From positions 21,675,650 to 21,739,649 of the forward strand of contig JASXTE010000014.1 in the NCBI GenBank assembly GCA_030280995.1: a DNA stretch of 64,000 nt, written 5' to 3'. The DNA is from Hemileia vastatrix. Taxonomy: Eukaryota > Basidiomycota > Pucciniomycetes > Pucciniales > Zaghouaniaceae. This document shows, in pieces, positions 23,733-35,794 of the stretch (its first letter is position 1; each line of letters begins with the position of its first letter). The notes below the pieces were generated by a model. That model did not search any database and had not been told where the DNA came from. It saw nothing but the letters and a program-made list of their open reading frames with translations. Made by a program: the position numbers and the translations under genes.

Positions 23733-23749
23733 CCCCTCGTTGGGCGCCA
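23733..23749 (-). promoter_or_regulatory. Primer-binding site of Ty3 no. 2
   Basis: The minus strand reads TGGCGCCCAACGAGGGG four bases after the LTR end. It shares TGGCGCCCAACG with the other two Ty3 elements, so all three should use the same or closely related tRNA primers. Confidence 0.75.
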
Positions 23750-23753
23750 GAAA

Positions 23754-24579
23754 TGTAGACAATCCTATAGTACTAGCTATAGGCCTTGACCAAGGGAGTT
23801 GGAGAAAAACCTGAGAGAAACTCCCCTGTCCCTTTAGAAAAATAGAGTGAGATTTACTTGCTAAAGTAAGTTGGTTCCTGTTTTGCTAAAGACTCCTTTT
23901 AAACACACTTGACTGCTTGATGAGCCAAGAAAGTAGTCCCCAGATAGACTACCAGACCAAAGAACTGAAATGTAGAACAAAGTCCACACCAGAGACAGCA
24001 AAGATACTTGATGTAGGCTGCAAATCCACACCAGAGACAGCAATAATACTTGCTATAGCTTGCAAGACTATAACAGAGAAAACAGTTGCCAAAGTTAAGT
24101 TAAATGAAGAACTCACTTGCAACAAACACAGCCAATTGTGGCCAGAAAACAGTGAAAACTGAGTGAGGAACAATGAGATCACCTCCGGATGGTTGTATGA
24201 TGATTAAGGTTGCCCCAAACTGTCTTATTCACTATGTACACACAGACTACTAAGAGCCCATGCGCACCCACCAATCTGGCGCCTGTACCTGCCAAATTGC
24301 ATAAAAAACCCTCCTGGAGTGCTCCCCAACCTCCTAAAACAGAGGCGGGTGGGCCTCCCGATGTTGGAGATGCCACCTGAAGCGGCCTGGGCTCCCTGAA
24401 GCCAGAAAACCAATAAAAACCACTAATATACTTAGAAAAATTAGCTACAACTACTAAAACCTTTAAAACACGGAATTTCACTATAACAACGTTGAGACAT
24501 GAAATATAGAGAAAAATTAGCTCTATACAATGGTACTAAGCACTTAACCCTAAGACTTAAGGTTAGCTCGTAAAACACA
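23754..24579 (-). repeat. 5' LTR of Ty3 no. 2 (LTR family B)
   Basis: Ends GATTGTCTACA on the minus strand, next to the primer site. A plus-strand copy lies at 25064-25898. The left limit is set where the two copies stop matching and is uncertain by about 30 bp. It carries a GC-rich island (about 24330-24400) and two tandem copies of a unit with CCACACCAGAGACAGCAA (23979-24060). Confidence 0.75.
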
Positions 24580-25063
24580 AAATAAGAAATTAAACAGCAA
24601 TCTTTTATAAATGAAAAATGAGGAAATGACCCCTTAAAACTCAGAATATGAGAAATGTCTACAAGACATAAAATATAGAGAAAAAACAGGGCTATCCAAT
24701 GATAGTACCCACATACCCGCAGACCCAATATCCACGGGATAAAACCAGACAAATACCAAATTCCTTAACAGATGTCAATTAAGACATGCACAAACAGCGC
24801 CAAATCACACAACAAAGGCCCCTGCCAATGTTGGAGGACCACAGCGCGTAATAGTCCTAAGTTAATAATACACAATTCCCTATTTTGCGGCACATCTTGC
24901 TGCAAAATCCGAGCGCACAGACCCTTAATCTTTTTCCGCGCTTCCATTTCCTTTGTTCCTTGAAACACACAAATACATATTATATTTTAACATTTCCTGC
25001 TGCGCTAACTCCCCTTTGTTCTTCCTGGACTACGTGCGCTGATTGGTCTAAAATCACGCTTCC
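24580..25063. other. Spacer between two inverted family-B LTRs
   Basis: No gene is supported. Around 24660-24710 a short stretch (AAATATAGAGAAAAA and neighbours) resembles the 5' part of LTR family B, so an older LTR fragment may be present. The rest is unassigned and may include the missing left part of the 5' LTR of Ty3 no. 3. Confidence 0.4.
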
Positions 25064-25898
25064 TGTGAGGCGCGTAGCACAACGGGCTAACCTTAAGTCT
25101 TAAGGTTCAGTGCTAAGTACCATTAGATAGGGCTAATTTAGCTCTATATTTCATGTCACAATGTTATTATAGCGTAATTTTTTGTTTTAAGGGTTTTAGT
25201 AGTTGTAGTGAATTTTTCAAAGTATATTAGATGTTTTTATTGGTTTTATGGCTTCAGGGAGGCAGGGCCCCTTCAGGAGGCACCTCCGACGTTGGGAGGC
25301 CCGCCAGCCTCTGTTTTAGAAGGTTGGGGAGCGCTTCTGGAGGGTTTTTATTCAATTTGTCTGGTACAGGTGCCAAATTTGTTGCTGTGCATGGATCTTA
25401 GATGGGTGGTCTATGTGTACATACTAAATAAGACAGTTTGGGGCAACTTTAACTATCATACAACCATCCAGAGGTGATATCCTTGTTCCTCACTCAGTTT
25501 TTACTGTTTTTGCCCACAATTGGCTGTGTTGGTTGCAAGGTTAGTTCTTCATTTAACTCAACTTTAGCAACAGGTTCTCTGATATAGTCTTGCAAGCTAT
25601 ATCAAGTATTATTGCTGTCTCTGGTGTGGATTTTCAGCCTACATCAAGTATATTTTCTTTCTCTGGTGTGAAAATTGGTCTACATTTCAGTTCTTTTGTC
25701 TGGTAGTTTGTCTGGGGACTACTTTCTTGGCTCATCAAGCAGTCAAGTGTGTTGAAAAGGGGCTTTAGCAAACACCAACCAACTTACTTTAGCAATTAAA
25801 TCTTACTCTATTTTTTAAAGTGAAAGGGGATTTTCTCTCTGGTTTTTCTCCAACTCCCTTTGTCAAGGCCTATAGCTAGTACTATAGGATTGTCTACA
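25064..25898 (+). repeat. Solo LTR of family B
   Basis: Homologous over its length to the 5' LTR of Ty3 no. 2 but in inverted orientation, ending GATTGTCTACA. No primer site or gag follows; the next base starts a piece of the 5' LTR of Ty3 no. 3. It is therefore a solo LTR inserted into that LTR. The GC-rich island at 25277-25316 matches the sequence into which Ty3 no. 1 inserted. The start position is approximate. Confidence 0.7.
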
Positions 25899-26070
25899 GC
25901 GTTCATAAAATCAGAGTTTCATCTATATTTTAAATTAATTCAAGTAGACTAGTAATCTTAGTTATTTGAGCAACCCTTATTTTACTTAGAAGGACAGGAA
26001 TTTCTATGGTTTATCCAACTACTTTGGATTCTGATTACAGCAAGGCAACTGTAAGAGTCTACCTACATAT
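25899..26070 (+). repeat. Remnant of the 5' LTR of Ty3 no. 3
   Basis: Similar to the last about 170 bp of the Ty3 no. 1 LTR (GAAGGACAGG, TTACAGCAAGGCAACTGTAA) and placed right before a primer site. The left part was displaced by the solo LTR. Confidence 0.75.
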
Positions 26071-26071
26071 T

Positions 26072-26088
26072 TGGCGCCCAACGTCGGG
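26072..26088 (+). promoter_or_regulatory. Primer-binding site of Ty3 no. 3
   Basis: TGGCGCCCAACGTCGGG follows the LTR remnant. The leader after it carries GCCTACAAGAGGCTT twice (about 26139 and 26190), as in Ty3 no. 1. Confidence 0.75.
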
Positions 26089-26243
26089 TTAGAAATCTCT
26101 AGCTTTTTCTAGTACTTACTTGGATCTAGGACTTTCTTAGCCTACAAGAGGCTTATTCTTTGGAACTCTTATTGATTTATTTTATTAGCCTACAAGAGGC
26201 TTTCTTATTTTAATGGTTTAAAGGTTTTTTTTACTTTATTGGG

Positions 26244-28809
26244 ATGTCTTCTGCTGCTGCTTCTGGATCTTATCTTCCTCTTACTCTTTTGCTCAGGATC
26301 ATCTCTTGGGATGGCCCATAGTTTAATGGGGAGAAGGTTAAATGGTTTATTAGCAGGTATGAAGCTACTGCTGCTGTTGATGGTGCTTCTCATGAGGACA
26401 TGGTTAAGCAGATTAGGTTTTTTATTGCTGATAGGGAGGTGGAAAAAGAGGTCATTTCTATGCAGGCTTTCAAGGATAAGGATTGGGTGAAGCTGTCTAA
26501 AGCTATGGTTGATAGATGGGGTGTTAGATTTACTATGTTGGACCTTAATAAAATTGTTGGTGATTGGCAGGCAAAGGGTCGAGTTTCTTCTATGGCTGAT
26601 TTTAAAAAGTTATGCTTTCAATTCAATGAAGTGGTTGAATATCTGATTCTGGTGGAGGAATTGGCTCATGAAAACCAAGCTAAGGATCTGTTATGGTCAG
26701 CTTGTAGTAGGGATATTTGAATGGACGTCTTGAAGGATCTTTCAAGAAAGGATTTAATGAATGAACTACCTAATGACAAACAAAAACTGCCAGAATTGGA
26801 GGTTATTAAGGAGAACATTCAAGCCCATCTCCCATCTTAAATTAATGGCATCGGACAAGTATCAGCAGTCTTGCACTCAGTATGTTAGCAAGGTTAGTGA
26901 AGATTTGGCTGAAAATAACAAAATCATGGTCAAAGCTCAAGAGGCCAAGAAGGCTCAAATGGGAATACCGGTGACAAAATTTGAGGGTAATGTGGAAAAA
27001 AAGATGGTCTATCACTTGGAAGATTTAACTAAAAAATTAAAAATATTTGTCCAAGAGACTCAGAAAGCCAATAAGTCCCCAATTGCTTCTTCATAGACAT
27101 CAACTTCTTATCAATCAAGGGGATATGAACGTCAAAATTTTAATGGCAATGGCAATGGTAACCGCTTCTCTGGCGATCGCAAAAATGGGAATGGTAATGG
27201 TGGTAGTGGTTATAGAGGTGGCTATGATGAGCCAAAGGTGGGCTCCTATTGTAATAGGAGGGGGCACAGAGCAGGAGTATGTTTTACTCTTGGTAAAGAC
27301 TTGGATGCTGGGAGAGTTTTATTTGATGGTAAAGTTTATAATTTTCCTGATGGATTGTTCATCAAGCCCAGCAATGGAAAATCTCCTTCTGATTTGGTTA
27401 GAAGGAATATGGCGATTGAAAGAAGAGCCTGGTTTGAAGAATTGAAGGATGATGATGATAATGCCAAGTGTGGCAAAAATGGTGATTGTAAAAGCGGTGG
27501 TAAAGCTGATAAAGGTAAAGAGAAAGAGGTCAGTAAGGCCACATTTTCAACTTCTTTTGGTGGTTTGGAGCTGGAAATGGTTGCTAGAGTGGAGGGTAAC
27601 TGTATGGCTGGCAAATATGATGTTGATGTTGCTAGAAGAGCAGCTGCTACTAAAGCTAAAAGTAGCATTCAGAGCCAACTAAAGGATAAACCTGGCAAGG
27701 CAATTAACAAGTCAAAGCCTTACACTAAGAAGGAAATTTATAGAATGCAGAAGGGGATGGCTGATATGGGGCCTCCTAGTTATGGCAAATTTGATTTAAA
27801 TGGGGAGCCTATGCCAGAAGATGATTCGGATTCTGAGGAGAACGTACCTTTGGTGTCACTACCCAGACCAAGTTTTAGCAGTCCCATCCCTATGGAGGGA
27901 GTAAGAAGGACTAGGGATGGATCAGGATTAGAGAAAGAAGCTGTCTATGGAGCTAGGGTTATCAGTAGTGAAGATGTTATTATGGGGGGTGAAGATGGCA
28001 ATGTGGGCCCTCAAGAGGTGCCCAGGGCTAAGGTTGTTAAATCAAAAGTCCAGTACAAACAGCCAGTAGTATCTGGTCAAGAGAATTCAATGGATGATGT
28101 TTTAAATAGGGTGAATAAACTTCAGATTCCCTTATCTTTAGGAAAGCTTTTCACAATTAGTCCAGCACTTGCAGAGAAGTAAAAGAAGCATCTGACAAGG
28201 CGACAGGTTTCCGCTGGAGAGGTAGAATATATATGTGAAAATGCTGAGAAGTTTGGGAAGGATGTTGAAACACATTTTTCTGCTCCCCTGGGTTACCTAG
28301 TGGTAAATCTTAACAGTAAAGAGGTAAAGGCCTTGGTCAATTAAGGGTCTCAAATTAATTTGATTTCTTTAGAGCAAGCAATGATTATAGGCTTTCCAAT
28401 TAAAAATAGTACTAGGGGAAACCTCAGAGGTATTTGAGGGCAGGCAACAGAGCTTATGGGTATGGCTGAGCATGTCAAATTAGGTATTGGTGGATCTAAT
28501 GGTAAGGTTCACTTTTATGTGGCCATAGGGGCAGTTAAAACTGTTCTTGGTGGTCCTTTTTTAATGGATTTCGAGGCCCGGATTGTTTATCAAGCTGGAA
28601 TGGGTATAAGTTTGGAGATTACTGGTGAGGATATGAGGAGGCTACATATGCGGTTGACACCTCCTGGAGATGAAAGTTGAGAGACACGGCCAGGGATTAC
28701 TACTCTGTGTCAGTGTTGTACTTGCATCAAGAAGTGGTGTATTAAACGGACGGCTTCTGGTGAATTATGTTTAGAGGGGAATTTTGGAGACCCTCATTTT
28801 TTGGGGTAG
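26244..28809 (+). pseudogene. Ty3 no. 3 Gag-protease, heavily mutated
   Basis: Closely follows Gag of Ty3 no. 1 from the ATG at 26244 to TAG at 28807-28809, but with many stops (for example after ISWDGP, after ACSRDI, within the Ser/Thr linker and after the SPALAEK segment) and at least one indel near 26830. The knuckle has lost a Cys (GSYCNRRGH) and the protease DSG is changed (VN-stop). Many changes are C/G to A/T. Confidence 0.88.
28797..28803 (+). promoter_or_regulatory. -1 frameshift heptamer T TTT TTG of Ty3 no. 3
   Basis: Same sequence and same distance from the gag TAG as in Ty3 no. 1. It is kept although the surrounding genes are broken, which shows common descent rather than present function. 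Confidence 0.75.
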
Positions 28810-31800
28810 TAGGGGCTGATCACTCTAATGTTGCAATCTCTCCCCACAATGAGATCCCGTATTGCAATAGGTCATCTCACTTGGAAATAATTCAAGTGGA
28901 TTCTCAATTATTTTCTGTTAATAATACGTTAAATTGTTATTATGTTTTCAAATTTTTGGTTTGTCTCACTTTTCTGTCAAGATTTTCAATCACATTCAAG
29001 AATGGATCAAGAGGGAAGATGGGAAATATTATGTTGAATAAAAATTCGAATGGTTTATTTTCTGAACTCCAGCAAGAGGGTAAACTGCAATTATATCATC
29101 AAAATTCTATAAATATCTAAGTATAATTAAAACACAAAAAAAATTTTTGTGATAATTCAATTCCGGTCCTCCAGCAAGAGGATAAACTGCCAACTTTTTT
29201 TACGGGTGATTTTATGATGGATAAGGGAATTAAAGGTGTTCAAAAAATTTTTGATAAACTAGACAAGGGAAAAGAGAAAAGGTTTAAATTTAAAAATGAA
29301 ATAAAATATTTTTCTACATATATTGATTCTGATTCTGACAATGAAGTGAATTCCTATGATGAAATTTCCAATGGCAATACAAATATAAATATTTTACCTC
29401 AAGTTTATGTAGATGTGGAGGCAGGAAAATATAAGAAGGTAGCAAATAAAATCTGACCAATTAATGAACCGCTAAACGCTGAATTAAATCCACCTTTGAG
29501 AAGAACAAGGCTATCAAGAGATCCTTATGAATGTCCCTTGGTGAAGAATCCGCCGGAATTTTCTGAAACGTCAAGAATCACTTTTGATAGATTAGGTGTT
29601 GTTAATTTTTGACCTGATGTTTGGTTGTCTGGAGAAGAGAAGAAGTTGTTGTTGGATGTGATGGTCAAGCGATAGAAGGCCATTGCTTTTGTAGAAGAGG
29701 AGATAGGTGTGTTGAAGCATTCCTATGGGGAGCCTTACAAGATTCCTGTAGTATGTCATGAACTGTGGCGGCAAAAACCAATCCCAATTCCAGCTGCATT
29801 AAAAGAAGCTTATATCAAAGTTGTCAGAGAACAGATTTGCACTGTACTGTATGAGCAATCATCATCAAGTTATTCTAGTCCGGTATTTTTTATCAAGAAA
29901 CCAAATGGAAAACTTAGAGTAGTTCATGATCTCAGGGAATTAAATAGGGTTACAATAAAGGATGCAGGTATACCATCTAGTTCTGAGGAGTTTGTGGAAG
30001 TGTTTCCTGGGAGAGTGTGTTATGGTTTAGGAGATATTATGGGGGGATATGATGAGAGAGTTGCATTGAAACTCTAGGCCTCTCACTACTTTTGTTACAC
30101 CGCTAGGATGATTACAATTGACAAGATTACCTCAAGGAGCAAAAAATTCAGTTGCTGTTCATCAAGCTCAGATGGCTTGGATTCTTCAAGATGAAATTCC
30201 TCAATATGCTTGAATCTTTATTGTTGATGGAGGAATCAAAGGACCTTAAACAGATGACAATAATGAAGTGTTCAAGGAGAACCCAGGGATACAAAAATTC
30301 ATCTGTTAGTATGCAATCACTTTAGAGAGGATCTTGTTTAGAATTGAAGAATCTGGTTTAACTATTTTGGGTTAGAAATTTTCATGTTGTGTGCCAGCTT
30401 TAGAGATTTTAGGTCATGTGGTATGTAGAGAGGGTAGGATTATGTCCAAGAAGAAAGTGGATAAAATTCAGTCCTGGCCAAGACCCAAGAATACGGCCGA
30501 AGTTAGGAGGTTTTTAGGCGTATGTGTTTATGTTCAAATTTTCATCAAGGACTTTTCTTCATTGGCAGCTCCATTGAGAAGGTTGACAAGAAAGGATGCA
30601 GACTGGGAGTGGGATGAAGAGTGCGAAAAGGCGTTTGAGAGATTGAAGAAGATTGTGGGGAAGGATATAGTCCTGCACAAGTTAGATCATGGAAAAGATA
30701 CTGGTAGGATTTATTTAGTAGTTGACTCAAGTCAGGTTGCTTCTGGGGCAGTTTTGTCTCAGATGGATAAAGCTGGTTACATTAGGCCAGTTAGGTATGA
30801 ATCTGTGGTATTCACCAAAGTCGAATCAAGATATTCTCAGCCAAAATTGGAACTGTGTGGAGTGGAAAAAATTTGAAAGAAACTTCAAAATGTTTTGTGG
30901 GGCCAACACTTCAAATTGCAAGTGGATGCAAAATCTTTAATTCAAATGATTAATTCCCCAAGTTTACCAAATTCACCTATGACTAGATGGGTAGCATTCA
31001 TTCAACATTTTTCTTTTGACTTAGTTCATTAGCCTTGAAAAACTTTTACTATTCCAGATTGTTTGTCAAGAAGACCACCCATTGAAGATGATTCAGACTC
31101 AGAAGAGTTCAATGAAGATATAACTATGATCAAAGCCAGCACTAAAAGAGCTGAAGACTTTCCATACCTCCCCCATGAGGTTAAACTGCCAGGACTATTG
31201 TGTTTAGATGATTGTGATGATGACCTGCACCAAGAGGATAAACTGGAAAATTATTTTTATGTTGATAAAATTGATGAAATTGGTGTAAATAAATTCAGTA
31301 AAAAAGAGGTACAAGAAGATGTGGTGTATATAGATGAAGTGAAGTGGTAGTTTGGGATAGAAGTAGGTTAAGGAAGGGTGTATATGTTGGAGATTTAGAA
31401 AATTTGGTTAAAAAGGGTGAAGAAGAGAAAGAGGTATTTTCGAATTCAGTTTCTAAAAGGTCAAAAAGTTCAGATGAAGAAAATTGACATAGCTCAATCA
31501 AGAATATAATTTGTGGTCAACTTCTATTGGCTCATTCATGTGCAGGTTGTATTGATGATAGAGAAGTGCCAATTGATATTATATTAATCTATTTTCAAGA
31601 TGAAGTCTGGGGTTAGACTGGTTTTCCTTTGTTATTGGTCAAATATTTATTGACTTTAGAAAGGCCAGAAGATTGTGAAGATGATGAATGGGTGGCTATA
31701 GAAAGGAAGTCATCTATGTTATACTTATCTTGTGGACAATTAATGAAAAGGAGGTATCCAAATCCTCAAGTAGTTTTAACTCAAAAGAAAGGGCAAGAAT

Positions 31801-32879
31801 TATTTTTAAAGTCACTGCATAAAGATCTTGGGCATAGAGGTGTTGCAGAAACTTTCAGAAGAATTGCTGATTGATTTTGGTGGCCAGGAATGAAGATGTC
31901 TGTTATACAGTGGGTTCAGTCATGCAAAGAATGTCAAAGAAGAAGTTATTTAAGGCCAAAAGAACCTGGACAAGCTGCTGGAAAAAATACTCTCTTTGGA
32001 AGGGTTAGCTTGGATGCTTTTCATATTAAGGAGGGATGGTATAAATATTTAATTGTAGCCAGAGATGATTTATCTGGTTGGGTAGAGGCAGCGCCTCTTA
32101 TTAATTTGACTTCCAAAATTGTGGCAGAATTTATTTTGAAAAATTTTGTGTATCAATATGGAGTTATGAAATTCATAATGGTAGATGGAGGTCCTGAGTT
32201 TGGGACAGAGTTTAGAGAACCTATATCAAAAGTTGGGTCAAAGGTTAGGTTAGCTAACCCTTATTATCCTGAAGCTGAAGGTATGGTTGAAAGAGGGCAT
32301 CAAGTTATTAAGGATGCTTTAGTCAAAATGTGTGGGTTGAGTGAAGAAAAGTGGAGGCATTATTTACCTTTAGTTTTATTTGCTGATCAAATTACTGCCA
32401 AAAGGACAACCAGATTTTCACCCTATGAACTTTTTTTTTGACAGAAAGCAGTTTTACCAGTTGATTTGGAAGCTGAATCATATCTTGGAGTTGATTGGGA
32501 CATGGTCAAGACTACTGAAGAGTTATTATGTGCAAGAATGATGCAGCTAGAAAAGAAAGAAGAGTACTTAGAAAAGGCATATTTGCGGATGATGAAGATC
32601 CAAAATCACTCAGTAAGATATTGGGATGAGAGGTTGGCACATCAACTTAGAAAACCTTTGAAAACTGGAGATATGGTTTTGGTGTATAATAGGAGTTTGG
32701 AGAGCCAATGGGGCAAGATGTTTGCAGATAGGTGGAATGGACTGTATAAAGTCAAGGAACAAGTATCTGGTGGTTCATATGTTTTGGAAGAATTGGATGG
32801 AGTAGTTTTAAAGAAGAGGGTAGCGACTTATCAAGTCAAACGGTTCTATCCTAGGGGCACCAGGAGTGCTGAAAGTTAA
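28803..32879 (+). pseudogene. Ty3 no. 3 Pol, heavily mutated
   Basis: All Pol domains of Ty3 no. 1 are recognisable but interrupted by more than a dozen stops. RT catalytic motif changed to FIVDGG. RNase H retains VDSSQVASGAVL. The integrase zinc site retains HKDLGHRG and CKECQRR; core pieces VDGGPEF and EGMVERGHQ remain. The C-terminal module has lost its GPY (WNGLYKV). The stop seen in Ty3 no. 1 pol is absent here (DDSDSEE), which shows that it is private to no. 1. Confidence 0.88.
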
Positions 32880-33815
32880 CTCCGAAATGAGGGTAAACTA
32901 TTTCTACAATCGTTTTAAAGGGACTCCAAAATGAGGATAAACTACATAATTGATTAAATAAAATTTTGTCAAAGTTTAACTCCAGAATGAGGATAAACTA
33001 CTTACTTATTAAAAATATTACTGCTGTTTTACTATGGTATGGGAGACAAAACCTTTAACAAAATCTACATTATTTATGAAGACATTTGTTTGAAAATTCT
33101 TAAAACTCTTAAAAGCGACAAAAATTATGGAGAAGATATATGTTGGAATGATAAATTTTTTATTGGTAGAAGTTTTCACAGTGGAACCTTCTGAATTAAA
33201 TATTGGCAAGTTTGGGGGTAATTGATGGGCTGGCTGCTCTATACACAATTACCCCACAATGCTTGTTACCAATTTTTCCCTGTTTCTAGTTGAATCCTGG
33301 CTTTGTTTTTCATCTATAGGAAGTCTGCTAAGACTATTAACTGGAACGTACAAAGAGACAATGCTCCCACTGCCAGATTCAAAATTCTTTTTTATTTTTT
33401 AATTATTTATTTCTTTCATGTTAAATTTTTATATAATTAAATATTTTTTCTTTCATTTTAATTTTTATAATACTATAAATATTATTAAGGGTGATGCTCA
33501 CTGGTGGTCTCTAATCATTTTTACAAATTGGAGGGAGCCAACCCAGTGATCATTATCATAAAATTTTCTTTTCCTAAACTTTCATTTATTAATTTTGTAT
33601 TTTCAATTTCTCAAAATTGTGTAACCACATCAAGTTGCACTTGGATGTGGGTATGATGTCAAGGGTACGGCTCATCAATTGGCCGGGGGGCATCTTTTAA
33701 CTTTTTTTTTACATTTCATAAATTTTTTATTTCAAACTTGTCTATCATTTTTTTATAAATTAAATTTTAAATTTTATTACATAACAATCTTATATAACCT
33801 TTTATTATTTTAATC
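32880..33815 (+). other. Ty3 no. 3 proximal 3' UTR
   Basis: No gene. Three motif copies at about 32879-33000, then module A (about 33205-33260), a degenerate motif at about 33322, module B (about 33490-33552) and module C (about 33618-33693), in the same order as Ty3 no. 1. An AT-rich tract follows, where the giant transposon inserted. Confidence 0.7.
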
Positions 33816-33818
33816 ATT

Positions 33819-33859
33819 CACCACAGAAAAAATGGGGGGGTATTGCTAGCAATACCCCT
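33819..33859 (+). repeat. Left terminal inverted repeat of the giant transposon
   Basis: CACCACAG, an A-run, seven G, then a perfect 22-bp palindrome with core TTGCTAGCAA flanked by GGGGTA and TACCCC. It matches the right end (62411-62451, inverted) at 39 of 41 positions. Confidence 0.92.
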
Positions 33860-35763
33860 TGCTTGAGCTCCGTTGAGCCACAAATCTATGCTTGAATTAT
33901 GCACACATCATCACCATGTAGGAAATTGTTTGGCCTTACATTTAGTCAGAGATTTGTCACAGATTGAGCTCAAGATGAACCTACATTGATCACCGTTTGA
34001 TCTTGTAAAATCCTAATTTGATCATCAGTTAAGCTCCCTTTGATCTCACTTTGATCTAACATAAGCTTTTGCATATCCAATATGTCAACTATTCACTTTC
34101 AAAAAGATTCATAATGAATTTCACATGGAATATTAGAAACGAAACCAGTAATTTTGAGTAAATGTCTCATCAAAATGATTAATCTACAACAAAATACCAT
34201 CAAAATTCAATCTGATTACTGAAAACTTTTGTTAAAATGACTAATAGATATTTAAATTGGAAAATAATATTCCATTTCTCAATTTCAAATTCAAAATATA
34301 AATCCTCGTTTGAAATGTGAATTTTGTAGATTCCTTGCCTTCCTATATTATGAGTAATATTTGAGGTATTTTACACCTTTGTAAATATGGTGTTGTGCTG
34401 CTAGAAATTATCTCTGTTTCAATTCAACTTTATTGAAGCTTGAGTCCAGAATGATAAATATTTTATAACTATTTTGAGAAAAAAGTCACTAGTAATGAAT
34501 TTAGCCTTTTATCTGTCCTTTATTAAACCTCACTTAATCCTACTTAAATCCAAATTGACCCACAAAAACCTTATTTGGGATATTTTTTAGCCCAGGATGA
34601 TTCAAGATTGGAGCAAAATATTATTTTAAATATCCAATATGCCTATTGATTAAATTTCTTCAAGCTTACTTTAAATTCACATTAACATTAACTTTCACAG
34701 GAAATATTAAACACAAATCTTGAAAATATAGTATTTAAAATCATAATAAATATAATATAATATGCTTACAACAAAATTTTCTTTCTGGATTAATTGAAAC
34801 AAAAAATTGTTCATTTGTGAAAATAGAAAAAATACTATCCATCCTGAATTTAGAATTCATTTTTAAAAATTTAATGCCCCCTCACTTTCAAGTTTATCAT
34901 GTATTTCGAAAATTATATTTTTAATAATTTTGTGAATAGTACACCTGAGATATAAACTTGGGGATATCAAAAACTAAAACATCAGCAAATTGAAATGTTT
35001 TTTATTGTTATGAATGGAAATAATGATTGAAAAACACCATTAGAGCAAGTTTGATTTTGAATAATAGGCATACTTTCTCATGTAAATTTCAATAAAAATA
35101 ATTTTTATTCTTACTTAAGTTGCGGTCGATACATTTGAGCTCAAAAAGAATTAAAATTGATAAAATAAGACTTCTATAGTTCATATTCAAAAATGAAATC
35201 ACCCTTCATTATCTACCTGTAAACTATTTTAAATTGAATAATTTCAAAGTCAGTATATACTGATGTTATTTTTTCTTCTAAAAAATTTATTATATAGATT
35301 AATAGTCATAAACAGTTGACATAGATGTTAAATTTATATAAGCAATCTTTAATTCATAAAATGATAAAACTATCTTTTATGTAAAAAGTGATGAAGGAAA
35401 AAAATATTATTAAATTTTTGATGCACTATCAATAAAATTGAAGATAGAGCATATCAAAAGTTTAAACTTAATTTCAATTTTGATATCATCATTTTATTTT
35501 ATTTTACTTGAGTAGAAAACAGATTTTAAATCTCAATATAATTTTAAATCCCATTAGTTTGTAGATTTCAACATTTGAAACTATGAAATAAATATTTATG
35601 AAAGAATTTTACAATATTTGCCCTTCTAAAAACTCATAAATCCAACTTCAAATCTTCTAACCTTCACAAGTAACCACAATGCATTCTGAAAATACTCTAT
35701 ATTTAAATAATTAAAGGTAAATAAAATTATGCTTTTATTCTTTATTTCAATTTTTGATAAATA

Positions 35764-35794
<31 letters not shown>

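Larger units (their letters stand above)
15810..24579 (-). mobile_element. Ty3/Gypsy retrotransposon no. 2, decayed, minus strand
   Basis: From right to left: 5' LTR (23754-24579), primer site, gag-pro, pol and 3' UTR, then the antisense gene and, beyond the Ty3 no. 1 insertion, the motif array at 1941-2154. Its 3' LTR is missing, or was replaced where the Copia element begins. Gag-pro has one stop and pol has several stops and frameshifts, so it is inactive. Its coding GC content is higher than in no. 1 and no. 3, and its LTR is a different family. Confidence 0.85.

Noticed and set aside
25064..25115. tRNA-derived SINE head at the start of the solo LTR
   Set aside because: TAGCACAACGG looks like an A box, but the putative anticodon loop lacks the required T before the anticodon and there is no B box; the region matches the other LTR.
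24179..25477. 100-aa and 89-aa ORFs in the two family-B LTRs
   Set aside because: They are homologous because the LTRs are homologous. No domain is seen, and the frame spans the GC-rich module and LTR landmarks.
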